Shown here piece by piece: positions 17,170 to 25,900 of a stretch of 27,567 nucleotides of DNA. The translations under genes were made by a program, and so were the position numbers. The stretch comes from Tritrichomonas foetus (taxonomy: Eukaryota; Parabasalia; Tritrichomonadida; Tritrichomonadidae). The notes beneath the pieces were generated by a model. That model saw nothing but the letters and a program-made list of their open reading frames with translations, was not told the origin of the DNA and searched no databases. How positions within the stretch are numbered: the stretch's first letter is position 1; each line of letters starts with the position of its first letter. Location: NCBI GenBank assembly GCA_001839685.1, contig MLAK01000898.1, positions 1 through 27,567 of the forward strand, read 5' to 3'.

Positions 17170-18283
17170 TCAAGAAAAGAAAAGAAAACCAAAAATCTTT
17201 TTTTGTTTCGTCAATTTCATTTCACCTTTCGCCTTTTTTAACCTTTTCGCGATCATTCCTCTCTCATGTAGCTCTTTCTGTCACTCATCCTTACACACTT
17301 CAGGATCAAATATCAAATATATATCTTTGATCCGAGTAAGAAGATTAGCCATATCTGACTTAGAATCAATAAGATTCAGTTCATCAACAATAGATCTCAT
17401 ATGGTTTCTCAAAGAATCACCAGCTTCATCAGAGGAGGAAGGTGATGGAGGAGGAGGAGAATGATCTCCCTCACCATTATCAAAATCTACATCTCTATAA
17501 AAATCAAAAGTTTCGAGCAGAGGAATACCTCCATGCTCCTCAATCTGTAAAGAAAAAGAGTAATGAATGTGGTTAACTTGACATTTGTTAACGTCAACTT
17601 CTGGTAGAGAATAGACTTGTGATGGCCCATCTATATTTAATTGATGATTTTCCTCTTGGTTTGAATGTGAGATTTGAGAAAAATTAGAAAAGTCATATTG
17701 TGAATTTTTAAAAAATTATCATTCGAATTTTGAAAAGACGGATTGACTAGATTCATAAGTAGATATACATCCGTACACATGATAAACCACAGCACATCTA
17801 GTGTGTCTATTCAACCAAAAATGGCGCAATGCGGAGATGAGACACTCGAAGTATGGAGCTAAAATAAGACCAAAACGGAGTTTGGGCGTTTTTAAGCGAA
17901 GCACGAAGGGGTCCAGGAGCAAATGCCATTTTGAGGGGAGTTAGCACACTAGCTGTGCAGTGGTTCATCATGCCGCACGGTTGTATATCTACTTTCATAA
18001 CATCATTAGTATCTATTGAATAATTAATTGTAGAATTGAAATATTCGCGAAAATGATTTTGATCAAATTCCGAAATATTTGGATGTGTTGAAGGGAAACC
18101 TAAATAAATTGTACCATTAGAATCCTCATTGGGATCAGGAGCGTGTCCAACTGGACTAAGTACACCACTCCCAATAATTTGTGTTTGATGTGAATATAAT
18201 TTTGAAAAATCCTCGAGACCTAGATCATTTGATAGCTGATCTTGTAACGAATGCGTATGCTGAAAATCACTTTCTTAAAACAT
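17170..18283 (-). pseudogene. ORF1-like protein of the retrotransposon, copy D, interrupted by a MITE
   Basis: From ATG 18283 (MF, then TAA) the frame continues ESDFQHTHSLQDQLSNDLGL, EDFSKLYSHQTQIIGSGVLS, NGTIYLGFPSTHPNISEFDQ to TNDV, where a 236-bp MITE interrupts it. Beyond, after a one-base shift, come KNSQYDFSNFSQISHSNQEE, VYSLPEVDVNKCQVNHIHYS, an acidic/Pro part (NGEGDHSPPPPSPSSSDEAG), and a helical end (HMRSIVDELNLIDSKSDMAN, LLTRIKDIYLIFDPEVCKDE) to TGA 17281 or TGA 17170. Asn/Gln/Ser-rich, probably disordered, with a short helical C-terminus. It starts right after a retroelement 3' end. A role as RNA-binding ORF1 is inference from position only. Confidence 0.55.
17758..17993. mobile_element. 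MITE, 236 bp, 48-bp terminal inverted repeats, 6-bp target duplication
   Basis: Ends are AGTAGATATACA(T/A)CCGT and continue to ACCAC(A/T)GCACA(T/G)CTAGTGTG on both sides in inverted orientation. Similarity then continues more weakly (AAAATGGC with AATGC/TTTGC) to about 85 bp per arm. TTCATA flanks both sides (17752-17757 and 17994-17999). The interior is clearly GC-richer than the host sequence. It interrupts ORF1 copy D, and the paralogous ORF1 copy C at about 20030-20050 lacks it. A 6-bp duplication does not fit mariner; the parent transposase is not in the window. Confidence 0.85.
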
Positions 18284-18354
18284 CGCAAAAAATAAAAAGA
18301 AAAAAAAATCCGCGCTGCTGGAATTAGTAGTTTATTTCATGGAAAATAAAATGG
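18236..18354 (-). repeat. Retroelement 3' end / leader junction, copy D
   Basis: On the minus strand: TTCCAGCAGCGCGGA, a T/C-rich run, GCGATGTTTTAAGA, then sequence ending CATTCGTTACAAGATCAGC. The same order occurs at 20275-20414 and 22842-22962, each time between the end of an endonuclease-encoding gene and the start of another unit. Confidence 0.75.
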
Positions 18355-18715
18355 TTAAGTACGGTGATGTCTCACCGGATTCCTCAAGACATCTTGAAGA
18401 TCGGATTCTTGATTCTGATTTTCTTCAATGTTTAATCCAAACAGTTAGACTATGTCTGAATCTTCTCTCTCTCTTTGGTTCCAATAAGGAGTGTTTCCAT
18501 TGACATCAAGTAAATCTGTTAACACTTCATTCATCGAACCCAAAGGAGACTCTGAATCATCTCTATCATAAATGTTCTCCATTTCATTAACTTCTTCTGT
18601 TTCCATATTTTCAGTTAAAATTATATTATTATTCTGACTATTCACTTCATTATCATCTTGCAACTAATCTTCAATTCTTTCTGTGTTTCTTTCCCTATCT
18701 GTTACTTGATCCTGC
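18355..18715 (-). pseudogene. Retrotransposon 3' coding end (acidic tail), copy C
   Basis: The minus strand reads MQDQVTDRERNTERIED, TAG, LQDDNEVNSQNNN, then MNEVLTDLLDVNGNTPYWNQ, REREDSDIV, TAG, and finally LQDVLRNPVRHHRT with TAA at 18355. This parallels the end of the long retroelement protein (DEMNEGTNEI, DSGRAPYWNQ, LQDDLRNPVRHHRL). RT and endonuclease are absent: ORF1-like sequence joins directly to this tail near 18715, so the unit has a large internal deletion or 5' truncation. Confidence 0.7.
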
Positions 18716-20325
18716 ATGAAAAGGAGGTGGAGGTGAATGATCTCTATCCCCACTGTTCTCCATATGAATATGAACTGGCTGAAGGTGTTGATGAAGAAGA
18801 ATCATGAACTGTATGATTCACTTTACCAGTTTCATTTGATCCCGTGCCAATTTCCGTTATAATGGAATCATTTATACGAAGTTGTGTATTGACACCAATC
18901 TCCTTACGGTCTATTACCATTGGAATAGGTGCTAACTCATCACTGGCAATGATTACTCTCGGTTGTGGTATGTTTATATTCATAGGGACATTAACAATAT
19001 TGAATTGAGTAATAAATTTAGGAACCTCGATATTCGTGTTTCTGTTCTCATTAATTTGATTAATAGAATGAGATTGCACCATTGCAACTGTTTTAAGAGC
19101 TTGTTCTTGAACCATTACTTCATGCGAAACTACATTTGCTTCTGACTTTACGATTGTGTCTTGGACATTAACAACATGCGATTGTACAAGAGCCTATGAA
19201 CTTAAAGCCTCTTCATATAAGCGCACACCGTGTGATTAAACTACTACATCAGAACTAATGACTTCCTCATGGATACGCACTCCATGAAATTGTATAATAG
19301 CGTCCGAGGAGACAATTTCATTCCACACCTTTACTTCATGAGCTTGTACGATTGTATCTGATGAAACAATTTCGTTATGAACATTAATTTTATGATTTTG
19401 AACTGTAGGCATCGAAGTCAATATGCCTTCTCGAATTTTCACTTCGTGAGCTTGAACTATGATTTTTGAAGAAAATAATTCGTTCTGTACATTAACTTCA
19501 TGCCATTGAACAATTGGATGAGATGTTACTATTTCATTCTGAACTTCTACTATATGTGATTGTAATAGTACTTTTTCTGACTTATTGTCACCAGTTCTCC
19601 TCCTTTCTCTCCCATCATCATCATATTCATATTCTTCTTTATCACTCCTATNACATATAACATTATCATGAACTTCAAACGTGATTGATGAGGATTTTGA
19701 TCATCAAACATATGATCAATCTCCTCATCATTGAATTCAAAGTCCACTGTTTGATAGAGATCCACCGGATCAAAAGGAGGATTACTTTGATCTTGATTAT
19801 AATGAGAAGATATAGAAAAATGGTTCTGGTTAACCAGATTCTGATTAACCTCGATTTCCGGNGGAGAATTAACATTTGGTGANCAATCTGGATTNAATTG
19901 ATCAGCATAACTATNATTATCATTTGCATAAATTTCCACCTGGTTAGAGCGAGAGTTTTGCGAAAAATTAGAAAAGTCATATTGAGAATTTTGAAAATAA
20001 TTATCATTTGAATTTTGNANAGAANGATTGACTTGATTAACATCATAAATAGAATCTGTAGGTGAATTAATTGTTGAATTGAAACAATCGTTGAATTGGG
20101 ATTGATCAACTTCCGAACTATTTTCCTGTGATGATCTAAAACCTAAATAAATTGCACCATTAGATTAGTTATTGTTATCAGGAGTAGGTCAACCGGACTG
20201 AGTCCACCACTCCCAATAATTTGTGTTTGATGCAAATCTAATTTTGAAAAATTCTCGGGACCTGGATCATTCGATAGCTGATCTTGTAGCGAGTGTATAT
20301 ATAAAAAATCGTTTTCCTAAAACAT
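18690..20325 (-). pseudogene. ORF1-like protein with 18-residue repeats, copy C
   Basis: From ATG 20325 (MF, TAG) it reads ENDFLYTHSLQDQLSNDPGP, KLDLHQTQIIGSGGLSPV. After shifts follow NSNDNYFQNSQYDFSNFSQN, EIEVNQNLVNQNHFSISSHY, PFDPVDLYQTVDFEFNDEEI. A frameshift near 19680 leads to FEVHDNVIC, an acidic/basic patch (EEYEYDDDGRERRRTGDNKS), nine phased 18-residue repeats, then an Ile/Val-rich part (NTNIEVPKFITQFNIVNVPM, PRVIIASDELAPIPMVIDRK) and a Ser-rich end (HDSSSSTPSASSYSYG). The first third is Asn/Gln/Ser-rich; the repeats look beta-forming. Two stops lie in the repeats. It matches copies D and E over the first third only. Function unknown. Confidence 0.55.
19086..19571 (-). repeat. 54-bp coding tandem repeat, nine phased copies
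   Basis: Nine consecutive 18-residue units on the minus strand in one frame, for example PIVQWHEVNVQNELFSSK, TIVQAHEVKVWNEIVSSD, AIIQFHGVRIHEEVISSD and ALVQSHVVNVQDTIVKSE. The consensus is xIVQxHEVxVxNEIVSSD, and the His at position 6 is invariant in all nine units. No unit is longer or shorter than 18. Alternating hydrophobic residues suggest two short beta strands per unit, as in a beta-solenoid. Confidence 0.85.
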
Positions 20326-20414
20326 CGCAAAAAAATAAAAATAAAAAAAAAAATCAGCGCTGCTGGAATTGTACGTTTATTGCAATGAAAGAATTGAATA
20401 TAATCATCTAAAAC
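20275..20414 (-). repeat. Retroelement 3' end / leader junction, copy C
   Basis: On the minus strand: TTCCAGCAGCGCTGA, T-rich run, GCGATGTTTTAGGA, then TATATACACTCGCTACAAGA. It lies between the end of RT copy B and ORF1 copy C. It is closely similar to the junctions at 18236-18354 and 22842-22962. Confidence 0.75.
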
Positions 20415-21631
20415 TCAGTGCTGCCGCACTCGGTTAGCAAGAACATCATTCTTATCGATGTCTTGTGTCACTTGGTCGGACTGTAGGACAGAGTCCGAAT
20501 GCGTCACTTCACTGGGAATTGAATGGGACCAATAACGAAACATCCCTGCTTCAATTTGAGAATTTACATCATTTTCAGTTTCATCCGAAGTCTCAATGTC
20601 AGAGGTGAAGTGAAGGCTATGCGCCTGAGAATCATCAAAAGAACAATGAGGAGAATGTTCTATCGAATCTGATGGTTCATCAGATGGGGAGGATCGCTCA
20701 GAAGCCGGTTCTACCACTGAGGCATCAGGTCATCTAGAACCAAGGATGTATTTTGAGGGAACCAATTATTATGGAGGAACATAGACTCTCTAAGAGCCGC
20801 TACCATACGCTTGCACAATAATTTCTTAGCTTTGTGGCTGGTAGCTATTCTCGAGATTTCTGCAACTGTTTCAATTGGTAATTCGCCAAGAGACGACACA
20901 ACAATTACATATAGAGAAACCTTACAACCAAATTGATTCTTACAATCACTCAGCAATTGTTCATATTTCTTCAGCTTCTCCTTCCTTCTGGTAAGAATAG
21001 TTGATTCGAGATCACCTGATTTATCACTCAATGAACCATAAGGTATTGTAAATTCCGCTATATGTAAGCAATTGTTATTCCACCACCATAAGTCTGGACG
21101 CAAATATGCGTTTGCTCCAGTCAGTGGGTTTATATTTCTATCACGAATTAGGCTATTACTGAAGACTATTATATTTCTAAACATAGATTAAATATAATCT
21201 CTTAGTACATTTTGAACTGCATTATGTCTCTTCGTATATAAAAATTTCTTATGTTGACAACCATTTAATATATGTTGCAGACTTTCTAGTTCCCCACACG
21301 ATATGCAAGAACCATTATCATTATTTTTGAACTTCCTGATTTCACCTGTGAAGAGTGAGTTACATCTGGCCTTCACAGCAAACTTCACAATCGAATCGGT
21401 AGTCGGAGTGTTATTATCAATGAAAAAATTGCTGAGTGGGGAGTCTTTAAGTGTCGTGAATGTGTGACCCTTCAGAGGATGTTTGCACAGTTCCTCATAC
21501 TCACGATCGGTAATGACATCATTGATAGTGGAAGTGCAATCTGAATGATCAATATTGAATTCTCTACCACTTTTCAAATCATTCAACGTGAATTTCCCAT
21601 CGCGTTTTATTAGACCAATATCTAGCTTCAC
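20415..21631 (-). pseudogene. 5'-truncated RLE retrotransposon ORF2: CCHC knuckle and endonuclease, copy B
   Basis: It starts abruptly at a position equivalent to residue ~1087 of the long copy (VKLDIGLIKRDGKFTLNDL). It contains KHPLKGHTFTTLKDSPLSNF, the CCHC knuckle (CISCGELESLQHILNGC), and after TAA 21188 the endonuclease: PDLWWWNNNCLHIAEFTIPY with the PD and E of a PD-(D/E)XK fold, then RKEKLKKYEQLLSDC. It runs to TAG 20711. One frameshift there leads to an acidic Ser-rich tail (SERSSPSDEPSDSIEHSPHC) ending at TGA 20415. The tail sequence differs strongly from the long copy, so it is a related but distinct subfamily. Upstream it abuts the T-run of block copy 3. Confidence 0.8.
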
Positions 21632-21639
21632 AAGGGCAT

Positions 21640-21775
21640 GGAGAAAAAAAAAAAAACTACGATTCTTTCGCTATGCGCTTCGCGCAGCTTCAGTCTCTCC
21701 GCCTTACATGTGTTATCTTACTGTATATAGCATATATAAGAGTATTATGTCATATCACATGTCGGGGTGTTAAGG
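21640..21775 (-). repeat. Terminal-like repeat block, copy 3 (inverted)
   Basis: Read on the minus strand: CCCCGACATGTGATATGACA, AT-rich stretch, GACTGAAGCTGCGCGAAGCG, AGCGAAAGAATCGTAG and T x 12-13. Homologous to 1-120 and, inverted, to 14070-14252. It joins RT copy B at its 5' truncation point. Confidence 0.65.
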
Positions 21776-21795
21776 TATATAGCCATACTAATAAA

Positions 21796-21966
21796 ATGGT
21801 TAAAGGTGAATATAATTGACCATAACGTGACCTTATCTTTCTATATATAGACGATTTTGACATTTTAAGGGTGAATTAATTGACAACATGTGTCACTTTT
21901 ACGGTAACAGACTGTCACTTATACGGTAACAGTATTAGACGACCAAATAGCGTGTCACTTTTATGA
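21796..21966. repeat. Short direct repeats outside block copy 3
   Basis: TGTCACTTTTACGGTAACAG at 21891 and TGTCACTTATACGGTAACAG at 21913 form a 22-bp tandem pair, with a third partial TGTCACTTTTA at 21953. A second, looser pair is TTAAAGGTGAATATAATTGA at about 21800 and TTAAGGGTGAATTAATTGAC at about 21866. No gene is present in this interval. It may be subterminal binding-site-like repeats of whatever element the block belongs to. Confidence 0.6.
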
Positions 21967-21975
21967 ATGGCAAAC

Positions 21976-22887
21976 TTAGCGTTGTTCACAATTTCCAGCG
22001 TAGTAAATATTGGCTTCTGCCTCAACATCGCCGTAAATTGTTGCTGTCCAAGTTGATAAATAACCATCTCATAATGTTCCTATGCTTCTCCCACCAGTAA
22101 CAGAGTTTCCAAACACTGAATCATCAGAAACTTCGCCTACAGCAACCACATCTTTTTCAAAATATACTTTGTCATTAACATATAATGATCCTGTAACACG
22201 TACATCTTCAGTTACTTCTATGTCTTTCCCAACTGTTAATGATGACCCCACTTCTGCATAACGACGAACATGCAAATCATCTATCTTTAAATGCTTTATG
22301 TTGTAGCGGCTCTCTTCGGTAGAACTATTGAGCACTTCTTGCATTGCTGCGTCTAAATCGGTCTTCTTGAGGTATTGTGCAATTGCTGTCTCGAATTCAC
22401 TCTTCTTGGCCTTTGAAATTTTCAATTCAATAGAACGAGAATTATTGGGAACAATCACAGGGAGATCAATATCAGAAGAGGAGACACACCTTCATCTGAC
22501 ATTAACATCATTAGCATTATTAACATCATGTGTAGGAGCAGTACCTTCTGACTTACTCGTCTGAGGTTCTTCAGGTGTTGCAACTAAATCTGAAGCATCA
22601 CTTACTTCAACCTGAGAAGTGGGGATTGATGCAGTCGCAACATCACCTAACAATTGCAGCTCATTACGCTCATTAGCAATAATTTCTTGTTGATGTTCTG
22701 TCCTAAATTTCTCATTAGCTAAGTCCCGGTCTATAACACTTATTAACTCCTCATCATCCTTCTGCACCCATACCGGCTGAAAACTCACCTCGCGGAACTT
22801 AGTACGCGCTCCTGGGATGTTCCTCTCGAGATGAACTTTCTTCGAGTGTAGCGAGTGTGTGTATAAAAAATCATTGTCCTAAAACAT
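21976..22887 (-). pseudogene. Chimeric unit: retroelement N-terminal segment joined to a beta-helix-like domain
   Basis: From ATG 22887 (MF, TAG) the frame goes DNDFLYTHSLHSKKVHLERN, IPGARTKFREVSFQPVWVQK, matching residues ~159-215 of the long retroelement protein (HAKKVHPQRNVAGSATNEIR, PIWIDKEDVD). It then follows a linker (SQVEVSDASDLVATPEEPQT), a TGA at 22492, SIELKISKAKKSEF (matching SIEWKLEKARKW), and finally a repeat of short beta strands: LHVRRYAEVGSSLTVGKDIE, VTEDVRVTGSLYVNDKVYFE, KDVVAVGEVSDDSVFGNSVT. A TGA at 22069 is followed in frame by 30 more sensible codons to TAA 21976. The last part resembles bactofilin-like or fibre-like beta-helices in rhythm only. Only two stops and no frameshift occur in about 300 codons. 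Confidence 0.5.
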
Positions 22888-22962
22888 CGCAAAAAAATAA
22901 AAAGGAAAAAAAAAATCCGCGCTGCTGGAATTAGTAATTTATTTCATTAGTATATTATAGTG
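22842..22962 (-). repeat. Retroelement 3' end / leader junction, copy B
   Basis: Directly after the TAA of the long gene on the minus strand: AATGAAATAAATTAC, TTCCAGCAGCGCGGA, a T/C-rich run, GCGATGTTTTAGGACAATGA, TATACACACACTCGCTACA. The shared part ends there; the sequence then enters the chimeric unit rather than ORF1. Confidence 0.75.
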
Positions 22963-25900
22963 TTAAAGGCGGTGATGTCTCACCGGGTTCCTCAAGTCGT
23001 CCTGGAGAGAGGAAGCTTGATCATCATAATCCTCATGATTTGATTCAGTCAGTTGGACATTGTCTGAATCTTCATCAACACTTTGATTCCAGTATGGGGC
23101 TCGACCACTATCATCTAGTNGATCTCTAAGTATTTCATTAGTTCCTTCATTCATTTCATCACNAGTACTTTCATCAATCCCATTATTTGCATTTTTGTTA
23201 CAACTTCCATTATCATCTTCATTATAGTCTTCATTATACTCTTCATGATAGTTCTCATTACCTTCCTCATTCACTTCATTATTTGTTTCTCTGCTTACTT
23301 CATCATCTGTCTCTCCATTAGGCCTTTCATTCATCTCTTCATTTCCTTCTACATCACCTCTATCATTCAAGTCCACATTTGCATTCGTGTTATTATCTGT
23401 AGTTGAAGGAGGACTCCAATTATTAAACAAGAAAAATGATTCTCTCAACGCCGCTGCAACCATCCTTTTACATAACAATTTAGAATGTTTCTTTGACTTT
23501 GCTATTANACTCACTTCCGTGACAGTTTCTTTTGGTAAAGCTCCGAGGGAAGAGACAATAAACACCATCAACTTCACCTCACAATTCATCTGGGCTTTGC
23601 AATCATTAACTAAACTCTCATATTTATCTAGCTTTTGTCTACGCCGAGTAGTTAATGTGTTTTCAATAACACCAGATCGATCGGACAACATACCATAAGG
23701 AACAGTAAACTCCGCAATATGTAATGTATCACCTGTCCACCACCACAAATCAGGCTTCAAAGATGCGTTTGGGCCTGTAATATGTGTACCATTTCGATTC
23801 CTAACTTGACTGTTGGACAAAACGACAACATTACTATAATTACATGAGATATAGTCACGAATAACATTCTGAACTGCGTTATGCCTTCGTGTAAATTTAA
23901 ATTTGCTGCACCTGCAACCATTCAACACATGTTGTAAGCTTTCTAACTGACCACAGGCTTTGCATTTACCAGAAGAACTGTTTTTATGTTTGAGAATTTC
24001 ACCTGTGAGAAGTGCATTGCAACGACCTCGAATGGCGAACTTAACAACTGCATCAGTAGACAGAGCATCGAGTGAAAGAAAGGAATTACTCAATGGTGAC
24101 TCCTTAAGAGTGTGGAAGGTATGACCCTTCAAAGGGTGTTTACATANCTCTTTTTGCTCACGATTATATAATAAATCATTAATTATCTTCATACAATCTG
24201 AACATTTAACTTTAAATTCTTTATCTTCAACTAGGTCTGTCAATAAATAACCACCATCTGTCTTCACTAAACCAATTTGTAGTTTAACTAAGGCACGAAT
24301 GGTCCGGGAAAGGATATTAGAAGTCCCGTTGCCATTCTTGCCTTTGATCGTCCCATTTGGTTTCGTCGGCACATGGAGGAAGGGCGACGAATCATCGATT
24401 AGTACATTACGCATTCTTAATTCTTCATTGTTTGAAAATTTAATTAAGTCACGGATATAAACATCATTTGANTCCTTAAGCCCTATATATGTTCTAATGG
24501 TTAACGCTTTTTCTCGAGTCCAAAGCCGATGGAGACCCAGGCCTCCATCCTTGACTCTTGTGTAGAAAAATTCTGTTGGCATGCCTGGAGCCTTCAGAGC
24601 AGTTGAACACTTGCCTCTGATCGCTCTATCTAACAGTAACAGCTTCTTCGCAGGAGCGANCCCAGCAATCATTTCGTAATCCAGCCTAGGAAGGAGGAAT
24701 CTCTTCACTGCGTCAATCTTCTGTTTGAACTCCAAGCACGAGTTGAGAACCACAGACACATCGTGCTCTAACTCTGTGATTCTTTGAAACATATGTTTCT
24801 TTCTTGCATTTGCACTCGCTGCAATTGGTAACCCCAAATACTGCAGTGCTGTCTGGATCGAGATATTCTCGATTGTATCATTGTTAATGATGAAATTCTC
24901 TGACATGGTCACCCAATTGCCTCTCTCATAAACATAGGAGAAACACGTGCATTTCTTCGCATTAATTCTCATGTTTCCAGCGAATCGACAATATTTCTCT
25001 ACTGTGGCAATGAGGTTTTCCATACCACGCTTCGAATCAGATATGAGAATTACATCATCAGCATAAGCCTGAACAGTGCAAGATTTGTCCAGCCAATGAT
25101 ACCCGTCCACTGAATTGTCATTTAGAGCCACAAGAAGCGGCTCAAGACAAATATTGAAGAGTGTGGGACTNAGTGGGCATCCCTGTTTCACCCCTCGACG
25201 AAAACGAATGTCTCGTCCTCTGTTCCCCATGCAACAGATCCTCGTTGTGCTATTTTTGTACGAGTCCATCACACCACGTACTACATTATTGGGGAATCCT
25301 ATTTGGTTCAATGTATCATTGATTAATTCATGAGNCGCGGATCCAAAAGCATCCTGGAAGTCAATTGTAGTGAGGTAAATAGATTTCTTCCGCCTCTTGG
25401 CATCCAGAATTAATTCATTGACCGCTGTCGAGTGTTCTGCAGCCGCTGCTGGAATTTTCATGAAGCCTTTTTGATTTGGCGATATAAAGGAGCGCATTGA
25501 GTTGAAAGTTTGAAAAGCACGAGCAATGTGACAAGTCACANTCCTATATAATGTTGATGTAATGGTGATTGGTCTCCAAGATCTCGGACAACACGGATCA
25601 CCTTTCTTATAAATTAATATAGTTCTTGCGAGCTTCAACATATTCGGAAATTTCCCTGATTTAAGCATGTGTGCAATAATCTTCTGAACTAACAAGATCG
25701 ACATCTTATCTCCCACTTTCCAAATCGCGTTACCAACCCCATCGCATCCTGGGGCTGATAAGTTTGAGCGGGACTGAATAACTGACTTAATGGATTTTTC
25801 ATCCATAAGCAACGACGTCAACGTTTCTTCATCTCCTTCTTGAAACATACGTTTCAACTTAAATACTTCATCTTCCCCACATACACACTCTTCTTCCCAT

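Noticed and set aside
17719..17998. Two overlapping minus-strand frames of 63-67 codons
   Set aside because: They lie mostly within the MITE and result from its insertion into the ORF1-like gene.
19086..19571. CRISPR-like array
   Set aside because: The repeats are contiguous, coding, diverged and without spacers; this is a protein repeat.
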